This document shows, in pieces, positions 33,720 to 42,967 of a stretch of DNA of 64,000 nt; positions within the stretch are counted from its first letter, which is position 1, and each line of letters starts with the position of its first letter. The notes under the pieces were generated by a model. The model saw nothing but the letters and a program-made list of their open reading frames with translations, had not been told where the DNA came from and searched no databases. Position numbers and translations under genes: made by a program. This DNA is from Venturia oleaginea. Lineage: Eukaryota; Ascomycota; Dothideomycetes; Venturiales; Venturiaceae. Location of the stretch: assembly GCA_013176395.1 (NCBI GenBank), contig JABMLP010000004.1, positions 310,001 through 374,000 on the forward strand, given 5' to 3'.

Positions 33720-35544
33720 ACGTAATCCACCATCGAGCGGTACACATTTTCGTATCCTCATCAGTTACTCTATTATGCACCAATAAATCTCTCATTTTTA
33801 AATATTCCCATCTATATTTCTGACAGTTGATTGCAAAATGGTCACCACTGCGACAAATAAAACAAGTAATTACAATGTTCTCCTCTTCATTTGGTGGTTC
33901 TTCCTCAATATAAGGCTCTTGATCAACCTGGTTACTGCTGATAACCGAAGCTTCTTTAGAAAGTTTAAGTAAGCTTGAGCCCTCTGCAACAGTTAAAGCG
34001 CTTGATTGACTAATATATCTCCTTTTTAGTTGCCTCTTTCGCTTCTGCCTCTCATTTGCAGCCCTTAATTTCTCATTTTCCGCAGCTAGTGAAGCGGCGC
34101 CTTACATCGCGATCTGGCAGCCCTTGACAAGCTGATTAAGGGCCTGATCTGTTGGTGTTGGCGGACTTTTTGAACGTCTCTTAAGATAGCCTTTGATTGT
34201 AGCTACCTGCAGCTCTAACTGGGTTAGATTCTGAGGTGTTTCTGGTTGCCATTGCTCTTGGTTTGCGGCCAAGGGCGCTGTAGGGGTAGATGGCCTAATC
34301 TGGATGGTTGAAAGTACCTGATCTGGATCAAAAGGTACGAGACCGGCAGCAGTGAAGCTGCGTTGAATATTGCTTAGTGTGAGGGCACTAATTCGAGCAA
34401 TTTTAAAGGCGTGAAGGAACTCAATTTTGTCGATAGGATTTATGCCAAGCCTCATATATTCCGAGACTTGGTGGCCGTAGGTACGCTTGAGGACCGAAAA
34501 ACAACCAATATCGAGAGGTTGAAGAAGATGTGATGAATGCGGTGGCATACAAAGAGTAATAATCATCCGGTCTGCACAAAATTGATCAAATTCTGGCGTT
34601 GCGTGGCTGCCGTGGCCATCCAGAATTAGTAGTCGATAACTACCAACCTTTCTTGCGGCTGTATTTGGCTCGAAAACCTCTTTTAACCAATGTAATCCAA
34701 GCTTGTCATTAGTCCATCCATTTGTACTCAAAGCGATTGTCCAATCAGGCGGTAGATTGTTGTTTTCGTACCAAGATGATATATGTACCTTGCCTTTGAA
34801 GATCACCATCGGCGGGAGGCTCCAACCCAGCGCATTGATCGATTCGATTGCCGTAACCCATTCGCGATCGCCAGGCTGTAATTGAGGGGGTCTGACACGC
34901 CTATCTGAGGCAGTAACTACGCGTGAGGTACTTGCAAGGCCCATTGCAAAGCCAGTTTTGTCGAAGTTGTAGATATCGTTATTGAGGATGCCGTATTTAG
35001 CGATTGTGTTTTGTACAAGCCGAAACCAGGCTCCAATAAGGGCTGCATCTTCGCATATTGCCCTTTGATTATCGTAGCTGCGTGAATATTGCGATTTGAG
35101 GCTAGGGCGGCGGTTGATGTATCGCTGAGGCCAATTGACACCGATTTTGCAATCTGAGCCTACACGCTGCTCGAGTACGATTTTTGCCGCATCGCGTACC
35201 CCAGTAACGGTCAATGGATAACCTCTTTCATCCATAGATAGTATCCAATGCTCAACGACCTCCTCTTCCGTATCCGTAAGCTTTTGGCAATTTGGGCGCG
35301 AATCGACGCGTGAAGCGCGGCCGCGAAGGCGGGAGGCAAGGGAAGTAAATGGGACAGAATAGGCATCAGCGGCCTTTCGAATACTTGGAAAATGGCCTTT
35401 CAAATAAGTCTCATGAGCAAGGAGTAGTTGACCCTCTTTCTGGGCCTTTGTATTGACTAGTTGTGGTGGCATTGTGGGTTAATCGATGAGGATACGAAAA
35501 TGTGTACCGCTCGGTGGTGTGTACCGCTCGATGGTGGATTATGT
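33720..35544 (-). mobile_element. Near-complete pogo/Fot1-type DNA transposon
   Basis: Inverted ends: the left starts ACGTAATCCACCATCGAGCG, and the right read inward starts ACATAATCCACCATCGAGCG. Both then continue into GGTACACATTTTCGTATCC. TA flanks at 33718-33719 and 35545-35546. As in the element at 449-1556, the right end repeats the outer motif (TGTACCGCTCG.TGGTG twice). Total length is 1825 bp. It encodes one transposase on the minus strand with a complete DDE core but a premature stop before the C-terminal zinc knuckle. The LTR at 35553 begins only 6 bp beyond its right TA. Confidence 0.9.
34102..35472 (-). CDS. Pogo/Fot1 transposase, intact DDD core, stop before the C-terminal zinc knuckle
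   Basis: 456 aa from ATG at 35472. An N-terminal HTH (SIRKAADAYSVPFTSLASRL) and a CENP-B-like domain (GVNWPQRYINRRPSL) bind the transposon ends. The catalytic Asp residues sit in YNFDKTGFAMG, LLILDGHGSHAT and QPLDIGCFSVLK, so all three metal-binding positions are present. The frame ends with TAA at 34104-34102 just after QLVKGCQIAM. Beyond it the same frame stays open and encodes the matching coiled coil (AAENEKLRAANERQ) and a knuckle CFICRSGDHFAINC near 33850, as in the relative at 558-1472. The stop therefore looks like a recent nonsense change. Whether transposition needs the knuckle is unknown. Confidence 0.9.
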   Translation of the reverse strand: MPPQLVNTKAQKEGQLLLAHETYLKGHFPSIRKAADAYSVPFTSLASRLRGRASRVDSRPNCQKLTDTEEEVVEHWILSMDERGYPLTVTGVRDAAKIVLEQRVGSDCKIGVNWPQRYINRRPSLKSQYSRSYDNQRAICEDAALIGAWFRLVQNTIAKYGILNNDIYNFDKTGFAMGLASTSRVVTASDRRVRPPQLQPGDREWVTAIESINALGWSLPPMVIFKGKVHISSWYENNNLPPDWTIALSTNGWTNDKLGLHWLKEVFEPNTAARKVGSYRLLILDGHGSHATPEFDQFCADRMIITLCMPPHSSHLLQPLDIGCFSVLKRTYGHQVSEYMRLGINPIDKIEFLHAFKIARISALTLSNIQRSFTAAGLVPFDPDQVLSTIQIRPSTPTAPLAANQEQWQPETPQNLTQLELQVATIKGYLKRRSKSPPTPTDQALNQLVKGCQIAM

Positions 35545-35636
35545 TAGTAAGTTGTTACACGGGACCGGGAGGATGATGTGAACGCTCAAGCCTTGGCAAA
35601 ACGAGCGCTCGACACGCTCGATGCGCTCGATTCGCT

Positions 35637-35650
35637 CGATGCGCTCAATT
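35637..35650. repeat. Left target-site duplication, SINE-like copy A
   Basis: CGATGCGCTCAATT matches CGATGCGCTCGATT at 37253-37266 at 13 of 14 positions. Confidence 0.75.
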
Positions 35651-35722
35651 AAAAACAGCACACACAGCGAGAACTCAATTTTTGGAATTTACAGAAGTAT
35701 CATCTAAAGATCATCAAAACAC

Positions 35723-35816
35723 CTCTGCCAGTGGCCGCTCCGGCCTCTAGAGGCCATCGCGCGTCCCTCAGCATCTAGGAGGTACCTCTAGAGTCGCCGT
35801 CGCGGCCACTGCAGAG
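35723..35816 (+). ncRNA. Structured 5' region of the SINE-like retroposon
   Basis: CTCTGCCAGTGGCCGC at 35723-35738 pairs with GCGGCCACTGCAGAG at 35802-35816, a 15-bp stem with one bulged C. The enclosed part has a perfect 14-base palindrome GGCCTCTAGAGGCC (35742-35755) and a near-palindrome CTAGGAGGTACCTCTAG. The opposite copy (about 39300-39393) preserves the same pairing. It would fold into a multi-arm RNA near the transcript 5' end. Function unknown; a promoter, ribozyme or packaging role is speculation. Confidence 0.5.
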
Positions 35817-36060
35817 CAAGCACACGAATACACGAGCAAGCTACACGAACGATGCGTCCACCAAAGACAACAGCAACCATCTAGTCACTATCTCCCGGCT
35901 AGTCCATCACCCCAGATGACACTGCAACGCCCCGAGTCGACGAGTCACCGCTAGAACGGCAATACCTTCAACACAACTCAAACACCAGACGCCCGGTGTG
36001 CAACAATCGGCACCACACACCACTGCAACGACTAGACAACCTCTCCTAACGTCTTGGCAA

Positions 36061-36772
36061 ACCGTCCTGCTACAAGCTGTTGCCCAGAGCCTTGAGCCTC
36101 TCCCCAAACTGTTGCCTCCCAGTTATGGCATTGGCAAGAGTAGGTGCGCGACACAGTAAGTAGTAAGGACGCATAGAAGGAGCCTATTGGCGGCAAATCC
36201 CCTCCCTGTAAGCTAGCAGACGTAGCCTTGAGCCTCTCCCCAGACTGTTGCGTCCCAGTTATGGCAGTGGCAAGAGTAGGTGCGCGATATAGCAAGCAGG
36301 GAGAGCGACTAGCAGCAGATAGGCTCCGACTATAAGACGACAGGTCTACAACACAATCGGTGCGACACGATACGGCAGCTGCTAGAGAACCTCATCTACT
36401 ATCGTCTCCGCAAACCGTCCTGCTGCAAGCTGATGTCCGGAGCCTTGAGCCTCTCCCCAAACTATTGCGTCCCAGTTATGGCATTGGCAAGAGTAGGTGC
36501 GCAACACAGTAAGCAGTAAGGACGTATAGAAGGAGCTTATTGGCGGCAAATCCCCTCCCTACAAGCCAGCAGACGTAGCCTTGAGCCTCTCCCCAGACTG
36601 TTGCGTCCCAGTTATGGCATTGGCAAGAGTAGGAGCGCGATATAGCAAGCAGGAAGAGCGACTAGCAGCAGGTAGGCTCCGACTATAAGACGGCAGGTCT
36701 ATAGCACGATCGGCGCCATACAATACGGCAGCTACCAGACAGCCTCGTCTACGGGCATACCCGGAGTATCAC
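36061..36772 (+). repeat. Two tandem 356-bp units inside SINE-like copy A
   Basis: Unit 1 starts at 36061 and unit 2 at 36417, both with ACCGTCCTGCT. Each unit holds two related subunits about 178 bp apart, marked by GCCTTGAGCCTCTCCCCA and CCCAGTTATGGCA. Copy B has only one unit, which accounts for the 349-bp length difference. Confidence 0.85.
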
Positions 36773-37252
36773 ACTCAAGCAGCGAAATCACGACTACGAT
36801 GGTTACTATTGTCTCCAGCATCACACAACCAAATACACTGCCGCATGGGAATCTGGTGCAAGGCAACTTTCACAAGCAGAAACATACTAGGGAACCCATT
36901 GGCCTTGAGGGATAAGGCGAAACAGATAGACAAAGCTGAGCACTAGAGGGAGACTGTAGGTAGAAGGATAGCGAAACACGAGACATTGCCTCTTGAGTCT
37001 ACATAGCACAGATATACTAGCAGAGTGACCAGTATCTACAAGAGCCAGCGGGCATTTGGAGATACTGGTTAAGGGGAAAGAGGGAGGACCGAGGGGACAG
37101 CTGGTCTTGTTTCAGTGAACGGGGCGAAGTGGGGCGCGGTGGATTATATAATCTATCACGTGTCGGCTGTCTGATGAAGTCCTCCTAACCGGACATAGCT
37201 GCGTGATTAAGCGGCTGCAACCGAGTAGGATAAAATCAATCAATCAATCAAT

Positions 37253-37266
37253 CGATGCGCTCGATT
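37253..37266. repeat. Right target-site duplication, SINE-like copy A
   Basis: CGATGCGCTCGATT; see 35637-35650. Confidence 0.75.
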
Positions 37267-37548
37267 GCGAGCGCCACGAGCGCAGGATTTCTTAGGAGAT
37301 GGATCTCTATATATAGGACGAGACTCCGCTCCCTCAGTGTCTCGTATCTTCACTCTCTACTTACTTCGCTATTATTACGGGACGGTAGCTGGAAAGACGC
37401 AGCATACTCGTAGCCAAAGATTGTTTAGATTCAGTTAAGGAGTGGAGGTATCTACACACAGAGAACCTCAATGAGGTTCTGTCTCTATTCTAGGCTCAAT
37501 CAGGCTTAGGCTCTTAGCCTATACCAACCATGGGCCATGCCCATAACA

Positions 37549-38203
37549 GTTGGGGTGGTCCCACGGTACGTGATCAAGGCAGAACCGTAGTTCTGCAGAG
37601 GAAAGGTTTTAAAGCCTGAGTGGCTTCAACCAATTCGTAGCTCTTTGAGCTACGTCCTGTCGTCAAACCTGCCTGTTGGTTTGCCTGTCAGTTCGTATGT
37701 AGCCTGTTGAATGATACCTGTTCCTGCTGCTGCTCCTTCCTCCTACTACCCGAACCCGCCCCGTGACAATTATGTCAAGACCTTCTTGATACCTATGTCC
37801 TCTTGTTCTGGTCCGCGGGTTTGGGGCAAGGGCAATATTAGTCTGGAAGTAATTATCTTAAGTACCTACCCTTGCTCAGGTTCTTTGGAGGCTCACTAGA
37901 TCCTAGCCGTCCGATGTATCTCCCAATTCAATTGTCGTCTAACCGATTTGATCCTCAGATCAATACTGAACGCTTGTCAACCAGTATGAAGGTTGGGGGT
38001 GGGCTTGCTTCGTGTGCATATAACTTGTGCTTGATGTATCTAAGTAAAAGATCGTTACTGTAGTAGGTTGAAGAAGCTCCTATGTAAGAAATAACATTAG
38101 ATAACCACGAAGAGAGCAAGGAAAGTTCGTCCAACGTCCTCTCTATGTACCCTTCTGATTCTGGGTGCCAAGGTGTATTCCCACACCTCTTGGCTCTTCC
38201 CAC
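37549..38203. other. Spacer between the two SINE-like copies; possible retrotransposon leader
   Basis: Follows the LTR end. It contains several short imperfect hairpins (for example around 37575-37660) but no protein similarity. It may be the untranslated leader of the decayed LTR element. Confidence 0.4.
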
Positions 38204-38212
38204 ACTTCCCAC

Positions 38213-39465
38213 ACTGATTGATTGATTGATTGTTTCCTACTCGGTTGCAGCCGTTTAATCACGCAGCTATGTCCAGTCAGGAGGACTTCACCAGACAGCC
38301 GACACGTGATAAATCATAAAATCTACCACGCCCCACTTCGCCTCGTTCACTAAAACAAGACCAGCTGTCCCTTCCGTCCTCCCTCTTTTCCCTAAACCAG
38401 TATTTCCAAATGCCCACTGGCTCTTGTCGATACTGGTTATTCTGCTAATATATCCGTGCTATATAGATCCCAAGAGGCAATACCTCGTGTTTCGCTAACC
38501 TTTTACCTACGGTCTCCCTCCAGTACTCAGCTTCGTCTGTCTGTTTTGCCTTATCCCTCAAGGCTTGTCTGTTCCCGAAATGTGTTTCCGCTTGTGATTG
38601 TTGCCTTGCACCAGATCCTATGCGGCAGTGTACTTGGTTGTGTGATGCTGGAGACAATAGTAACCATCGTAGTCGTGATTTCGCTGCTTGAGTGTGATAC
38701 TCCGGGTATGCCCGTAGACGGGGCTATCTGGTGGCTGCCGTATTGTATGGCACCGATCGTGCTATAGACCTGCCGTCTTATAGTCGGAGCCTACCTGCTG
38801 CTAGTCGCTCTCCCTACTTGCTATATCGCGCTCCTACTCTTGCCAATGCCATAACTGGGACGCAACAGTCTGGGGAGAGGCTGAAGGCTACGTCTGCTGG
38901 ATTGTAGGGAGGGGATTTGCCGCCAATAAGCTCCTTCTATGCGTCCTTACTACTTACTGTGTCGCGCACCTACTCTTGCCAATGCCATAACTGGGAGGCA
39001 ACAGTTTGGGGAGAGGCTCAAGGCTCTGGGCAACAGCTTGTAGCAGGACGGTTTGCCAAGACGTTAGGAGAGGTTGTCTAGTCGTTGCAGTGGTGTGTGG
39101 TGCCGATTGTTGCACACCGGGCGTCTGGTGTTTGAGTTGTGTTGAAGGTATTGCCGTTCTAGCGGTGACTCGTCGACTCGGGGCGTTGCAGTGTCATCTG
39201 GGGTGATGGACTAGCCGGGAGATAGTGACTAGATGGTTGCTGTTGTCTTTGGTGGACGCATCGTTCGTGTAGCTTGCTCGTGTATTCGTGTGCTTGCTTT
39301 GCAGTGGCCGCGACGGCGACTCTAGAGGTACCTCCTAGATGCTGAGGGACGCGCGATGGCCTCTAGAGGCCGGAGCGGCCACTGGCAGAGGTGTTTTGAT
39401 GATCTTTAGATGATACTTCTGTAAATTTCAAGAATTGAGTTCTCGCTGTGTGTGCTGTTGTTTTT
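38213..39465 (-). mobile_element. SINE-like non-autonomous retroposon, copy B (1253 bp)
   Basis: Reverse-oriented relative of copy A. On the minus strand it starts AAAAACAACAGCACACACAG at 39465 and ends in the (AATC)n tail at 38213. ACTTCCCAC at 38204-38212 and 39466-39474 is its own 9-bp target duplication, which differs from that of copy A, so the two are independent insertions and not one long-TIR element. It has a single 356-bp unit. Both copies share the same 5' terminus, suggesting full-length copying. Confidence 0.78.
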
Positions 39466-39474
39466 ACTTCCCAC

Positions 39475-41780
39475 TCCTGTAAGCCTTGCCCAGACCTGTG
39501 GGAACTGTGGGAATATCGCGTGACTCCTGCACTACTATTGTCCTTTAGGACTGACTCCGTCGCTCCAGGCTCATCTTGACCCCTCCATCCTCAGTCCCAA
39601 CAACAACTTCTTGTCATCCAACTATTCTTTACGGTTCCTGTCTTTCCTGCTCTTCAACCTTGAGGTGATCTGTAACACCATCCTCTTAGTATTCCATAGA
39701 AAGTCTTATATTAATAAGATTCTTTCTTCACATCTTAAGGAGATATTGGATAGTATTAGCTATTCTAATAATCCTGTTCGCCAATCTATACCAAACAGCG
39801 TTATCTTATGAATTATTACATTATTACTAGTAAGACTCTTTTCTCTCTCTTCTACCTACTATTTAAAGGTAATGACAGTGTTGGGAGTTCATTGTTCGGG
39901 CCAGATCTCAGCGAGGTATCACCATCGAGTCATCGACGACTTCAACGTCTCCATCAGGAGGAGCTATCACTCAACCAGCAGATCAATACCACAGCTCGAT
40001 TCTGACATCGCAGCAGCCATTAAAACGGGCGAACCGGGGCAGCTCGTTACCGAACGTCAGCGCAACGCAAGCAGCTGCGACCAACAGTACAAGGATATTG
40101 GCTGTACCCGGGTTCGGATTCGTGATTGGGCTTTGGCTAGCAAGTCACTCCATTATGTAGTGTTGCCGCCGCACCAACGACCACGGCAACATCGATGCTA
40201 GAATCCGAACTACCACCACCAGTGCTGCAGCGGAAGTCTTCAGAGCATTGGCCGGGCCTTCCTCATCGCGTGTCCGGACTTCAGAGGTAATTGCTTGCGC
40301 TGCCTGCAACCACCTCAGTACCGTCGGCCACTACGACACACTCATCATCGATCACAGCGACGACAGCTCATTCTGGAACCGGTGGAGTAACGTGGTCATT
40401 GGTATTCTCGACAGGGGTTGGGCTTCTATTCGTAGCTGTAGTGAAAGACGGCGACAAATTGACAGAGACGAGGCCGAGTGATTGTTGTCGACGTACCGTG
40501 CCCGTGAATCTTGGTGTATGAGAATCGGCTAGGCAGATAGATGTTAAGGATTAGCCACGCTCTGAATGAAGGTGGCTATCGAAAGAAACGCTTTAGCGAT
40601 TTGCCTGCAGATAAGCGTAACCCTTGAGGATGTGTCTTGTAGCCAAGGCCAAGGTTCTGGATGCTACGCACAGAGACGAAGATTCCCACCAAGAAATCCG
40701 AAGCTAAGAATGTCGTCGAGCGTAAAGAAGTGACATACGCGTCCGTTTCTATCCCCGAACACCATCTCGGCCTCGGACATTCGGGAATTACCCAACTAGG
40801 CAATTAAGCAAAGTTGATCAACACAGCTCACCACCCTTATCCCAACACAAGCTCGTACCTAAGAAAAACAACGAGCACATCTTCTGATCAAGAAGCTCAT
40901 TCACCTCCGCACAGCACTCTGGCATCCCCTTGGCGGTGTGACCAAGCAGGCATCGGGCAATGCGCCTCGGAGATCCGACAGCGGTAGCTAAAATAAGGTA
41001 TGGGGGAAGAAACATGAAGCATTGCTTAACTCGGGACGCCATTGGTTCCCGGACGATGGTCATGTAGGCTAAAAAATGAGGCGGTTGAGGGCGGTAAATG
41101 ATTGTCCCATTCCGCTGTTGTGATTGTCGCAAGCTTCAAGGTCATTCCTCAACAACATAGAGCAGCTGAGAGGTTGCATTATTGGTGGCATGTGCGATAT
41201 GGTGTGTGACTGTATGTAGCCCGAGTTCTGGTGGTTTGATGATATTTTCGGAACCCGTATCAACGGCGGGGGATGAGGTCTGATGGTTGAATACACCTCA
41301 CCACATTGGGACAGCTTATACTTCTGTGTTTGTTGAATCATCTTCGTATCCATGTGACAGTGGGTTCATCCCCAGAAAGAGTAGCAATTGGCAATAGCGT
41401 GGTGAATAGCAATCGGTTCCCCTGGTCAAGGTGGTAGCAACCGGTTCCCTTAGTCAAGGTGGTTGACAAGGCTGTTGAGCTTGGCCTTGTATAGCTTCTT
41501 AAGACTTCTTAGATAGCAAGCCGGATATAGTTACCCCCCCATCGTCAGCCAGCCCAACATGTCGGAGCGCGAGGCTACAGCCTTTCATCTGCCTGTATAA
41601 GCAAAGCTTGCCTCGTTCCTGCTAAGTCAATAAAGTCACAAGCTACCCCTCTCCGAACCCCGAAAGCTCCTGTTGATCACTCCACCCCTCTCACTTTCAC
41701 TGCTTCGACTTTCTCAAACCTACCTTCTGTCCAGCTCAATATCTCCTCTCAACAAGTAACCACAGTCCAAACAACCAATA
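39475..41780. other. Long intergenic stretch, no supportable gene
   Basis: Open frames at 39611-39811, 39872-40201 and 40248-40481 (+) and 40818-41132 (-) have biased composition and no recognisable domain. Around 40330-40450 a frame reads Thr/Ser-rich sequence and then a hydrophobic span, which could be a decayed cell-surface protein fragment. Two near copies of CGGTTCCC.T.GTCAAGGTGG lie at 41413-41462, upstream of the next gene. Confidence 0.35.
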
Positions 41781-42374
41781 ATGGCCGCCCCAAGAACAAC
41801 CCTCCGCGCCCTCTCAAAACTCACCTCACCAACAACCCAACGCGCATCAACCCGCTCCCTCTCCATGACCGGTCCCTCCTCCTCCTCCCCAATCCTAACA
41901 ACATCAAGACCCTCCCGCGCCGCAGTAGCAACAGCAATCTCCGACGCCAAAATCCGCGATCCCCTCCCTCCAACCGGCCGCACCTTCAACACAAGCCGCA
42001 TTCTAAAAGCCGTCCACGACACCTCCACAATCGACTTCGCCTACCTCCCCGATTTCGACCCAGACACAAATTCTGTCCCTGCTGTCGTGCGTGTGCCCCT
42101 CCTCCCACCGTCGTTGTACCCGGCGAGTACGAAGACGAGTTATACGAAGGTCGAGGAGGAGATTATTAGTGGACATCGGGGTGAGGTTAATGTTATGGGT
42201 GGGGAGGGGAATGTGAGTGTTTTGAGTGCGGTTGGAGATGTTTTGGCGGTTGAGGGGGGAAGGAGTTCGGGGAGTAGCGTGGGGGAGAGGGTTAGTGGGG
42301 AGGTTGGTGAGTTGAGGAGGATTTGGGCGGGGTTTGTTGATGATGTTTTGGGTGTTAAGACGAAGCATGCTTGA
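41781..42374 (+). CDS. Conserved fungal protein, probably mitochondrial
   Basis: Single exon, 197 aa, ATG in a CAATAATGG context. The N-terminus is rich in Arg, Ser and Thr and lacks acids for about 45 residues (MAAPRTTLRALSKLTSPTTQ), as in mitochondrial presequences. Recognisable conserved blocks are FAYLPDFDPD and VVRVPLLPPSLYP. The end, EVGELRRIWAGFVDDVLG, is amphipathic. Third codon positions switch from C-rich in the first half to G/T-rich in the second, which gives a visible strand composition change near 42130. No function is known to me. Confidence 0.72.
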   Translation: MAAPRTTLRALSKLTSPTTQRASTRSLSMTGPSSSSPILTTSRPSRAAVATAISDAKIRDPLPPTGRTFNTSRILKAVHDTSTIDFAYLPDFDPDTNSVPAVVRVPLLPPSLYPASTKTSYTKVEEEIISGHRGEVNVMGGEGNVSVLSAVGDVLAVEGGRSSGSSVGERVSGEVGELRRIWAGFVDDVLGVKTKHA

Positions 42375-42835
42375 TTGTGATGGATTGAGCGAGCCAGTGA
42401 GCGGGCGACGTTGAGCTCTTTGTTTGTTGTATTGCTGGCGTTGGCTTAGTTTGCCTTTCTATTTTCCACTACTTATGAAATCAGAGACCCATATAAGAGA
42501 CGGAAGTGCTCTGGTCTCTGGTCTGGTTTCTTATGAGTTCCTCTTGTTGAAACCTGTTGGTTGGTTGGCTGGTTATTATCAACATTTTGCATCTTTCCAT
42601 CGTCTCGATTCCTTTTTATTATTGTCAATGGTGATTGAACCGACAAGCTTCTGTAGAAAGGACCTTCACGCTGTGGTTCAGAAATCAATATCAGTTATGA
42701 AGGGTTACACTATTTCTATACCATTTGTTGTTGAATCTACATCCACTAGCTGTTGAATTCCCCAAGGCGTACACTTGGCCGTGAAATACAATACAGACTA
42801 CTCAGAGGAATTCATCATCCGAGCTTCAAGTCCCT
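42375..42835. other. 3' region of the 41781 gene; no gene seen
   Basis: AT-rich sequence that fits a 3' UTR and intergenic spacer. Confidence 0.5.
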
Positions 42836-42958
42836 CATCGTCCGATCTTCAATCTCTTTCATCATCTGATCTTCCTGCTCTTTCATCATCCGATCTTCAT
42901 GCTCTTCCATCATCCGATCTTCATGCTCTTTCATCATCCGATCTTCATACTCTTTTAT
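42836..42958. repeat. 24-bp minisatellite downstream of fmt1, five units
   Basis: Five imperfect copies of a 24-base unit (TCATCATCCGATCTTCATGCTCTT on +, cited here as 24 bases only by its parts TCATCATC, CGATCTTC, ATGCTCTT). On the minus strand, in the fmt1 frame, each unit encodes eight residues of the type MMKEHEDR. Confidence 0.9.
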
Positions 42959-42967
42959 ATATTCCAA

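Larger units (their letters stand above)
35651..37252 (+). mobile_element. SINE-like non-autonomous retroposon, copy A (1602 bp)
   Basis: Starts AAAAACAGCACACACAGCG and ends with an (AATC)n tail (AATCAATCAATCAATC). A 14-bp duplication of the surrounding LTR sequence flanks it. The body is non-coding on both strands: the 66-codon frame mirrored in both copies has an uneven composition. From 5' to 3' it has a strongly structured region (35723-35816), two tandem units of 356 bp (from 36061 and 36417), unique sequence, and a 3' stem motif AGTCC...GGAC about 90 bp before the tail. Tail type and variable-length duplications fit LINE-mobilised retroposons. It is larger than ordinary SINEs; an internally deleted LINE is the alternative. 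Confidence 0.75.
35553..37548 (+). mobile_element. LTR of a retrotransposon, split by a SINE-like insertion
   Basis: Begins TGTTACACGGG and ends CCCATAACA, so TGTTA/TAACA form the inverted tips. Removing the nested retroposon (35651-37252) and one copy of its target duplication leaves about 380 bp. Features in order are CGCTCGAT short repeats, a TATATATA box at about 37308, GGACGAGAC, and GCTCCCTCAGTGTCTCG (shared with the relic at 3069-3305), the likely transcript start region. The sequence after 37548 (GTTGGGGTGGTCCC) would be the primer-binding area, but no gag-pol frame is recognisable, so only the 5' end survives. Confidence 0.65.

Noticed and set aside
35907..36107. 66-codon frame mirrored at 39006-39206
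   Set aside because: Identical because the two retroposon copies are inverted relatives; composition is not protein-like and nothing is recognised.
36061..36772. CRISPR-like periodic repeats
   Set aside because: Units are hundreds of bases long and belong to a eukaryotic retroposon; CRISPR arrays are not expected.
37165..37200. Hammerhead-ribozyme-like CTGATGA followed by a GTCC/GGAC stem at the retroposon 3' end
   Set aside because: The required GAAA after stem II and a UH cleavage site are absent, and copy B has CTGGTGA. The stem may still matter for reverse transcription.
35651..39465. A single DNA transposon with 1.3-kb terminal inverted repeats
   Set aside because: Each arm has its own target duplication (14 bp and 9 bp) and its own (AATC)n tail, so they are two insertions.
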